NCBI GenBank assembly: GCA_025999315.1
Contig: BNXD01000025.1
Span: forward strand, 1-21,892
Source: Bacteroidia bacterium
Lineage (GTDB): Bacteria; Bacteroidota; Bacteroidia; Bacteroidales; Rikenellaceae
Direction: 5' to 3'
DNA: 21,892 bases
A model generated the notes under the pieces. It was not told where the DNA came from. It searched no databases and saw only the letters and a list, made by a program, of their open reading frames with translations. This document shows, piece by piece, positions 16,594-21,892 of this stretch (positions are counted from its first letter, which is position 1; the number at the start of each line of letters is the position of its first letter). The position numbers and the translations under genes were made by a program.

Positions 16594-19178
16594 AAAAACT
16601 TCTGTCGACTCTTTGCGCGATGGCTTTGACTGCGGCGGCCGCAGCCGGAAACGCCACCATTCGCCCCACCGCTCAGACCCTGATGCACGAGATGAGGGCC
16701 ACCCCTTCGCCGCTCGACAAGGCTGTGGTGCGGCTCGATCCGCCTGCGCTGATGTGGCCCCTGCCCGCCTGGATCGATTCGCGCGGCGCGGCCCTCGACG
16801 GTCTCGAAGATCATTCCGTCAACAAGGCCCGCAAGGTTGCGTATAAGGTACGCCTGTCGCAGGACAGGACTTTCCGGCGCAACGTAACAGAGGCGACGCT
16901 GCCGTGGCCGTTCTTCAACATCGGTCGTCCGCTCGCCGCAGGAAAGTGGTACTGGCAGTACGGTTACGTGCGCGGCGAGCGAACCGACTGGTCTCGAAGG
17001 CTCGAATTTACCGTTGCGCGGGACGCCCTGATCTTCTCACCGCCGCCGTATGACGCGGTCGCGGCGCGGGTTCCGGCCGAACACCCGCGAATTCTGACCA
17101 CCCGCAGCGAATGGGACGCCCTGATCGAGCGCAGCAAGGGGACCCCGGAGCGCGAGTGGTATATCGCCGCGGCCGACAGGGTGTTGACAACCGGGATGCG
17201 CACGCCGGCCGACGTGGACACCTCGAAGCTCGCATCGCTCGCCAACGCCGTTCAGCGTGGGGCGCTGCTCACACGCGAAAGCCGCCGCATAATCGACCGT
17301 GAAGAGGAGAACTGCGAGATGCTCGTCCGGGCATGGCTGCTCACGCGCGACAGACGCTATGCCGACGAGGGCGTCCGGCGCATTATAACGATGGCCTCGT
17401 GGAGCAACGATAGCAATCTGGCGGGCGATTTCAATCAGTCGACCCTGCTATCGCTCTGCTCGTCAGGCTACGACTCGTTCTTCGACATACTTACCGACGC
17501 GCAGAAGCAAACTCTTAAAGAGGCCGTCGAACGCAATGCGAAGCTGTTCTTCGACCGCTTTGTCAATCATCTCGAAAACCATATAGCCGACAACCACACA
17601 TGGCAGATGAACCTGCGCATCTTCACTTTCGCCGCTTTCGCCACTCTCGGCGAACTGCCCCAGGCCGGGGAGTGGACGCGCTACTGCTACAACCTCTGGC
17701 TGGCGCGCTTTCCCGGACTGAACGCGGACGGGGCGTGGCACAACGGCGATTCCTATTTCCATGTCAACCTGCGCACGCTCGTCGAGGTGCCGTGGTTCTA
17801 CTCCCGGCTGACCGGATTCGACTTTTTCAAAGATCCGTGGTACCGCGGCAACGCCATGTATGTCATTTTCGCTCAGCCGCCCTTCTCGAAGTCGACCGGC
17901 AACGGCTCGTCGCATCAGAACATCCTCACCCCAAGCGGTTCGCGCGTGGGCTATGCCGACGCTCTGGCGCGCTTGACGGGTAACACATATCTGGCCGACT
18001 ACCGCAACCGTATTCTCGACCGCGAGCCCGACTATCTGAAAAAAGCCTTCGGCAACAAGCCTGGCGATATGGCGTGGTTTCGCCTGCAATGCACTCTGCC
18101 GCTGCCCGCCGACAGGCCGGGACTGAAAGAGTTGCCTCGCGGCTATGTGTTCCCCGCTTCGGGGCTGGCCATGTTCGACTCCGACCTGGACGACACGGCG
18201 CACAATGCCATGATCGGCTTCCGGTCGAGTCCCTACGGTTCGACCTCGCACGCCACTGCCAACCAAAATGCCTTCAACACCTTCTACGGCGGCAAGTCGC
18301 TATTTTACAGTTCGGGCCACCACACCAGCTTCGTCGACCGCCACGCAGTCTACTGCCACCGCGCCTCGCGAGCCCACAATACCATTCTGGTGGGCGGCAT
18401 GGGGCAGCGCATCGGCACGGAGGGTTACGGCTGGATCCCGCGCAGTTATGTCGGCGAGCAGATCGGCTATGTCGTGGGCGACGCATCGAACGCCTACGGG
18501 CCCGTGGTCTCGGAGCTTTGGCTCGAACGCGGGCGCGCCTCGGAGGTCGAATATACCCCAGCCAACGGCTGGGACGAAAATCGCCTGAAAACTTTTCGCC
18601 GCCATGTCGTTACGCTCGGCGACGCCTCGCTGACACTGATCTACGACGAGCTCGAAGCCGACCGCGACGTGGAGTGGAACTATCTGCTGCACACTGTCGT
18701 ACAACCAATGGAGGTGGCTGCGACCGATGGCTGCGTGCGGGTGCGGGCGACCAACGGGGCGGGTGTGTCGCAGGCATACATATATTCTGAGGGGAAACCT
18801 CGCGTGGAGACGACCGACAGGTTCTTCTACCCTGCCGTCAATTGGCTCAGAGCCGACGACAAGGGCAATTTCAACCCCTATCCCAACCACTGGCACTTCA
18901 CGGCCACAATGCCCTCGGCACGGGTTTGCCGCATCGCCACCGTGATCAGTACCCACGGTGCGGAGAGCGCAGGCACAGTTCCGACCGTGGCTGCCGACGG
19001 CGCGATCACGGCGGGCGACTGGACGATCAGGGTCAACCTCTCGCCATCGGGCAAACCCGTCTTTTCGGTGCGCAACGCCCGCACGGGAGCCTCGGCGGTC
19101 TACAACGACACGACCGTCATCACCGAACGCGGCAAAAAAACGATATTGAGGGACTTGCTCCCGGAACTTGAAATCTGA
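16590..19178 (+). CDS. PL15-type heparinase (DUF4962 plus heparinase II/III domain)
   Basis: An 862-residue secreted polysaccharide lyase. Signal peptide 1-19. A beta-rich N-terminal module (about 25-145) leads into the DUF4962-type segment starting VPAEHPRILTTRSEW (161-175). A helical toroid covers about 175-510 and a Hepar_II_III beta-sandwich about 520-860. The layout resembles Bacteroides BT4652, the PL15 heparinase of the heparin PUL. Catalytic assignment: H336 (NHTWQMN), Y389 (GDSYFHVN) and H554 (GSTSHATANQNAF). Their spacing (53 and 165) is almost that of H311, Y365 and H531 in the PL15 alginate lyase Atu3025, as I remember them, so the active site looks intact. With PL12 cutting internally, an exo-acting role would fit; this is inference. 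It overlaps the sulfatase by 4 bp and is followed 5 bp later by the PHP-like gene. A related PL family is the main alternative. Confidence 0.88.
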   Translation: MKKLLSTLCAMALTAAAAAGNATIRPTAQTLMHEMRATPSPLDKAVVRLDPPALMWPLPAWIDSRGAALDGLEDHSVNKARKVAYKVRLSQDRTFRRNVTEATLPWPFFNIGRPLAAGKWYWQYGYVRGERTDWSRRLEFTVARDALIFSPPPYDAVAARVPAEHPRILTTRSEWDALIERSKGTPEREWYIAAADRVLTTGMRTPADVDTSKLASLANAVQRGALLTRESRRIIDREEENCEMLVRAWLLTRDRRYADEGVRRIITMASWSNDSNLAGDFNQSTLLSLCSSGYDSFFDILTDAQKQTLKEAVERNAKLFFDRFVNHLENHIADNHTWQMNLRIFTFAAFATLGELPQAGEWTRYCYNLWLARFPGLNADGAWHNGDSYFHVNLRTLVEVPWFYSRLTGFDFFKDPWYRGNAMYVIFAQPPFSKSTGNGSSHQNILTPSGSRVGYADALARLTGNTYLADYRNRILDREPDYLKKAFGNKPGDMAWFRLQCTLPLPADRPGLKELPRGYVFPASGLAMFDSDLDDTAHNAMIGFRSSPYGSTSHATANQNAFNTFYGGKSLFYSSGHHTSFVDRHAVYCHRASRAHNTILVGGMGQRIGTEGYGWIPRSYVGEQIGYVVGDASNAYGPVVSELWLERGRASEVEYTPANGWDENRLKTFRRHVVTLGDASLTLIYDELEADRDVEWNYLLHTVVQPMEVAATDGCVRVRATNGAGVSQAYIYSEGKPRVETTDRFFYPAVNWLRADDKGNFNPYPNHWHFTATMPSARVCRIATVISTHGAESAGTVPTVAADGAITAGDWTIRVNLSPSGKPVFSVRNARTGASAVYNDTTVITERGKKTILRDLLPELEI

Positions 19179-19183
19179 ATATT

Positions 19184-20833
19184 ATGAACCGAAGAGAATT
19201 CCTGAAAAATTCGGGGTGGACGCTGCTGGGTGCGGCGGCCGGAGCCTCGTTTATCGGCTGTGCAACGGGAGCCGTGAGCAGCAAAGCCGACAGTCGCATC
19301 CGCCGCCGCTTCGCTCCCGAAGGGAAGAAGCAGAACATCTACTGGGGCGATGTGCACAACCATTGTAACATAACCTACGGCCACGGCGGGCTTGAAGCGG
19401 CCTTCGAGGCGGCCAAAGAGCAGCTCGACTTCGTCTCCGTGACCCCTCACGCCCTGTGGCCGGATATTCCGGGCAAGGGCGATCCTCGCCTCGAATGGGT
19501 GATCGAGTACCACGAGAGCGCTTTCCGCCGTCTGCGCGCCGGGGGCTGGGACAGATATGTCGAGAGCACAGGCCGCCACAACGACCCGGGCAAGTTCCTG
19601 ACCTTCCTCTCCTACGAGTGCCACAGCATGGAGCACGGCGACCATGTGGTGCTGCATCACGATCTGCGGGCTCCGCTGCTCGAATGCGCCTCCGTGCCCG
19701 ACCTGATGCGTCAACTCGAAGGGCAGAAGGCATTTATAACCCCGCACCATTTGGGTTACATGTCCGGTTACCGCGGCTACAACTGGGCGGCTTTCAAGGG
19801 TGGCGATCAGACGCCGTTCGTGGAGATATTCTCGCGCCACGGGCTGGCCGAGTCCGATCAGGGCGATTACGACTATCTGCACGACATGGGGCCCCGCACA
19901 TGGGAGGGCTCGGCGCTCTACGGCCTCGAACAGGGCAACCGCTTCGGCATCATGGGCTCGACGGATCAGCACGCCGGCTATCCGGGCAGCTACGGTGACG
20001 GTCGCATGGCCGTGCTGGCCCCCTCGCTCGACCGGGATGCGCTGTGGGAGGCGATACGCACACGCCGTATATACTGTGCTACGGGCGACAAAATCGCTAT
20101 CGATCTGCGAGTTAACGGCGAACAGATGGGAGGCGTGACCCGCGGACACAAACGCGACATTTACCTCGGCGTCGAGGGGTGGAACTTTCTTGATTATGTC
20201 GAGATTGTCAAGAACGGGCGTACATTTGCCCGTTTCGAGGGGCCGCAGTCGCTCCGTCCGATGCAGAACGACGACCCTGTTCGCGCCAGAGTGAAATTGG
20301 AGTTCGGCTGGAATCGCGAAGAGGAGCCCGTGCGCTGGGACGGCGAGGTACGCATCGACGGCGGGGTGATAAACGGCGTGGAGACCTGCTTCCGCGGGCT
20401 GCCCTACACATCGCCGCAGCCAGGCGTGCCGGAGCGGCAGACGAAGGTCAACCGTTTGACGAAAGTCTCCGCCGACAGCGTCGCCATCGAAATGTACTCC
20501 GTGAAAAATCCCAATACCCTCACTCCGGCCATGCAGGGGGTGATCCTCGACGTGACCATGCCGCGAAATGCGAAGATAACCGCGGCGTTCAACGGCCGCA
20601 CCTTTTCGCACACGCTGGGCGAACTGCTCGAAGGGTCGCACTCGCACTTCATGCGCGGCTGGCTGAGCGAGGCCATCCGATTCAACCGCGCCGCCACGCC
20701 GGAGGCCTGGTCGCTCGAAGCCGCCCTGTCGGACGGCAAACCGGAGCGCGATGCGGATTATTATTATGCCCGCGTGCGTCAGCGCGACGGGCAGTGGGCG
20801 TGGAGTTCGCCGATATGGGTCGAAAGGGTATGA
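19184..20833 (+). CDS. PHP/DUF3604-like metal-dependent hydrolase, exported, function unknown
   Basis: A 549-residue protein with a PHP-type metal site. Ligand candidates in order: H58-N-H60 in YWGDVHNHC, H89 (TPHA), E145 (SYECHS), H158/H159, H188/H189 (TPHH), and D261-Q-H263 (STDQHAG). That series is characteristic of the PHP superfamily, and the 'WGDxHxH' opening resembles DUF3604 proteins. PHP enzymes are phosphoesterases or other hydrolases; no sugar activity can be claimed from motifs alone. MNRREFLK (1-8) is a twin-arginine-like signal, followed by a hydrophobic stretch and FIGC (23-26), a possible lipobox, so it may be a Tat-exported lipoprotein; the Tat motif is not proof of Tat use. 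Residues about 325-549 are beta-rich. It is the third gene of the sulfatase-PL15 operon, 5 bp after the lyase stop, so co-expression with heparan sulfate enzymes is nearly certain. Confidence 0.8.
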   Translation: MNRREFLKNSGWTLLGAAAGASFIGCATGAVSSKADSRIRRRFAPEGKKQNIYWGDVHNHCNITYGHGGLEAAFEAAKEQLDFVSVTPHALWPDIPGKGDPRLEWVIEYHESAFRRLRAGGWDRYVESTGRHNDPGKFLTFLSYECHSMEHGDHVVLHHDLRAPLLECASVPDLMRQLEGQKAFITPHHLGYMSGYRGYNWAAFKGGDQTPFVEIFSRHGLAESDQGDYDYLHDMGPRTWEGSALYGLEQGNRFGIMGSTDQHAGYPGSYGDGRMAVLAPSLDRDALWEAIRTRRIYCATGDKIAIDLRVNGEQMGGVTRGHKRDIYLGVEGWNFLDYVEIVKNGRTFARFEGPQSLRPMQNDDPVRARVKLEFGWNREEEPVRWDGEVRIDGGVINGVETCFRGLPYTSPQPGVPERQTKVNRLTKVSADSVAIEMYSVKNPNTLTPAMQGVILDVTMPRNAKITAAFNGRTFSHTLGELLEGSHSHFMRGWLSEAIRFNRAATPEAWSLEAALSDGKPERDADYYYARVRQRDGQWAWSSPIWVERV

Positions 20834-21060
20834 GAAACATGATAAAATATGTCGCCCGCTCGACGGCGCGCGGCCGATCGCCTGCCGCGGCGACGCGCCG
20901 AAGGATTCCATCGATCCTCTAATCGCGCCGGGCGATAACACGCTGATAATTAGAGGCCCCGAAGGGGATTTTTCGGATGGGGAGGTGGCGCTGTCCATGC
21001 CGCACGGTTTCCGCGCCATAACTCCCGGAGAAAGCCGACTGCGCACCAAAACGGCGGCTG
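20830..21060 (+). pseudogene. Possible broken lipoprotein gene after the PHP-like gene
   Basis: An ATG at 20830 overlaps the PHP gene's stop in an ATGA, as coupled operon genes do, and reads MRNMIKYVARS before becoming Arg/Ala-rich and stopping at 20920-20922. From 20880 another frame reads ACRGDAPKDSIDPLIAPGDN and then (20949-21020) a stretch containing GDFSDGEVALSMPHGFRAIT. This looks more protein-like than any surrounding frame, with a Cys near a lipobox position. A single frameshift near 20860-20880 would join the two into a lipoprotein start. The frame then dissolves into low-complexity residues and repeats. It could be the 5' remnant of a fourth operon gene cut off by the downstream repeat cluster; a chance reading frame in GC-rich DNA is the alternative. 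Confidence 0.3.
20955..20973 (+). terminator. Weak candidate terminator for the plus-strand operon
   Basis: CCCC 20957-20960, loop GAA, GGGG 20964-20967, then ATTTTT. The stem has only four GC pairs, so it is weak, but it is the first hairpin-plus-U-run after the PHP-like gene. It lies inside the possible gene remnant. Confidence 0.3.
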
Positions 21061-21121
21061 CTGTGGCCGTGGCGGCTTTTGGCTTCGCGCTTTCAAAATC
21101 GCCACGCAGGGGCGAAACAAC

Positions 21122-21280
21122 CCCGGCGGGGAGCAACGGGCGGTTCAAAAATTGCCGCAGGGCCGAGCGAATAGCGATGCCACTTGTTTGACGACGTTAG
21201 GCCCCGCATGGGGACTAAAAGGAGGAGGTTTGGCGTCGCAGCGAGGACCAAGGCAATTTGGCCCGTTGCTCCCCGCCGGG
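21122..21280. repeat. Long inverted repeat A (20-bp perfect stem plus 8 bp)
   Basis: CCCGGCGGGGAGCAACGGGC at 21122-21141 is the exact reverse complement of 21261-21280. After a 7/1-nt asymmetric bulge the pairing continues for 8 more bases, AAATTGCC 21149-21156 with GGCAATTT 21252-21259. The loop is about 95 nt and itself contains CCCC-GCAT-GGGG near 21203-21214. The right arm runs directly into CGGTTTTTCGC, so the plus-strand RNA would have a U-run after the stem, as a terminator does. Confidence 0.8.
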
Positions 21281-21319
21281 CGGTTTTTCGCTCTTTTTGG
21301 CGGCAAACGACGCCAAACC
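21227..21319. repeat. Inverted repeat B (12-bp perfect), interleaved with A
   Basis: GGTTTGGCGTCG at 21227-21238 pairs perfectly with CGACGCCAAACC at 21308-21319. Its left arm lies inside the loop of inverted repeat A and its right arm outside it, so A and B together would be a pseudoknot or two mutually exclusive folds. Confidence 0.7.
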
Positions 21320-21326
21320 GCGCGCC

Positions 21327-21342
21327 ATCGAGCTTGCTCGAT
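21327..21342. repeat. 16-nt palindrome ATCGAGCTTGCTCGAT
   Basis: Perfect palindrome apart from the central TT; as RNA it folds into a 6-bp stem with a CTTG loop. It immediately precedes the tandem duplication. Confidence 0.6.
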
Positions 21343-21360
21343 AGTGGCCGAGGTGCGAAT

Positions 21361-21534
21361 CGACGCTCGAAGCAGGAGCAGAGGCCGCTTGCGGACTATG
21401 CCCTGCAAGGAGGAGAAGGACGGGCGTTCCTTTGCCCGCCAACTTCTCGACGCTCGAAGCAGGAGCTTAAGGCCGCTTGCGGACTATGCCCTGCAAGGAG
21501 GAGAAGGGCGGGCGTTCCTTTGCCCGCCAACTTC
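21361..21534. repeat. Imperfect tandem duplication, two copies of about 87 bp
   Basis: Copy 1 is 21361-21446 and copy 2 is 21448-21534. Both start CGACGCTCGAAGCAGGAGC and end TTTGCCCGCCAACTTC. They differ at AGA versus TTAA (21380-21382 against 21467-21470) and at one A/G position (21420 against 21508). Each copy ends in a small hairpin, CGGGC...GCCCG, extended in copy 2 to GGCGGGC...GCCCGCC. The high identity suggests a recent duplication or ongoing homogenisation. Confidence 0.85.
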
Positions 21535-21595
21535 GGAGTAAGGCGAGCGTCTTTTTGCGAGCCAACAATCGCCGCCTGAGCTGCGGGGCTACTTT

Positions 21596-21755
21596 GAGGT
21601 TGTTTAGACTTCTCCGCTCTTGTTCTTTGCGGCTCTTTCGCCCCCTGCCTGCCTTGCCTCCTTGTCGCATAGCGGGAGCTATGCTCCGCGTCGGCAAGTT
21701 GTCAGAGGCCAAAATGGCTCACAAATAACTTCGGCGGAGAAGTCTAAGCAACCTC
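21596..21755. mobile_element. 160-bp MITE-like or structured element with 22-nt inverted ends
   Basis: Bases 21596-21617 (GAGGTTGTTTAGACTTCTCC then GC) and 21734-21755 are reverse complements at 21 of 22 positions; the mismatch is T at 21603 against the partner of C. The interior of 116 nt is itself nested: GCCTC/GAGGC outside, CTTGTCG 21661-21667 with CGGCAAG 21692-21698 (one G-U pair), and GCATAGC 21667-21673 with GCTATGC 21678-21684 at the tip (one shared base at 21667 can pair in only one of them). No coding frame and no clear target-site duplication is visible. Either a miniature inverted-repeat element or a structured noncoding RNA gene would fit. Confidence 0.5.
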
Positions 21756-21892
21756 GGCGCTGCTGGTGAGGCTGCTGCGCCGAACTCGGCCTTTTAGTCG
21801 CTTACGCGCCTAACGCCCTCGAACAGCGGCTCGCTTGGCGCCTGCGGCTCCAACCGCCTCGCTCTCGACGCGCTCCGCTTTACGCCTCCTCG

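Larger units (their letters stand above)
21061..21892. other. Gene-free, repeat-dense stretch to the end of the window
   Basis: About 830 bp with no reading frame that looks like a protein. The open frames that exist (about 75-130 residues on both strands) overlap each other, are rich in Arg, Pro and Ser, and repeat the same peptide because they run over the tandem duplication. The stretch holds two interleaved inverted repeats, a 16-nt palindrome, a tandem duplication and an element with 22-nt inverted ends, each listed separately. No tRNA, rRNA or transposase gene is seen. From 21756 to the end I see only a short GGCGC/GCGCC inverted pair (from 21756) and otherwise nothing I can name. Confidence 0.6.

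Noticed and set aside
19100..21148. 682-codon minus-strand open frame opposite the PHP-like gene
   Set aside because: It starts in the repeat region, is antisense to a motif-rich gene, and its translation resembles no protein I know.
21273..21288. Short GC hairpin followed by TTTTT as a separate terminator
   Set aside because: It competes with the far stronger inverted repeat A that uses the same bases, so I did not list it independently.
21361..21534. CRISPR array
   Set aside because: There are only two copies of a long unit in direct contact, with no spacers and no cas genes.
21145..21728. Several open frames of about 75-130 codons on both strands
   Set aside because: They overlap one another, run over the repeats and repeat the same Arg/Pro/Ser-rich peptide; they are products of the repeats.

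Overview
The window looks like a glycosaminoglycan polysaccharide-utilisation locus (PUL) from a Bacteroidota genome. Three things point there: a SusC/SusD pair, a one-protein hybrid two-component regulator of the Reg_prop/Y_Y_Y type, and start regions that are A-rich rather than carrying strong Shine-Dalgarno sites. The DNA is GC-rich (I did not compute a value) and clearly richer than Bacteroides, which would suit an Alistipes/Rikenellaceae-like organism. That genus call is inference only. The enzyme set (PL12 heparin-sulfate lyase, PL15-type heparinase, the tail of a probable GH88 unsaturated glucuronyl hydrolase, two formylglycine sulfatases) points to heparin/heparan sulfate as the substrate.

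Layout. Bases 3-77 are the 3' end of a plus-strand gene, probably GH88. It converges with a minus-strand operon that starts near 8850 and reads sulfatase (8850-6862), SusC (6830-3822), SusD (3808-2147), PL12 lyase (2040-85). A 64-nt nested hairpin lies between SusD and the lyase. A 330-bp spacer (8851-9180) separates this operon from a divergent plus-strand gene (9181-11037) for a secreted 618-residue protein that I cannot assign to a family. That gene converges on, and overlaps by 4 bp, the minus-strand regulator gene (15044-11034). On the other side of the regulator a tightly coupled plus-strand operon runs: second sulfatase (15235-16593), PL15-type heparinase (16590-19178), PHP-like metalloprotein (19184-20833).

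Working model. SusC/SusD import sulfated oligosaccharides. The PL12 and PL15 lyases cut them to unsaturated products, the two sulfatases remove sulfate, and GH88 removes the terminal unsaturated uronate. The regulator's periplasmic propeller probably senses an oligosaccharide and switches on the flanking units. The 618-residue protein and the PHP-like protein are the two members whose chemistry is unknown, and they are the best candidates for something new.

From 20834 to the end (about 1.06 kb) I see no intact gene. There is a possible broken reading frame just after the PHP gene. Beyond it lies a dense cluster of noncoding repeats: two interleaved long inverted repeats, an imperfect 87-bp tandem duplication, and a 160-bp element bounded by 22-nt inverted repeats with a structured centre.
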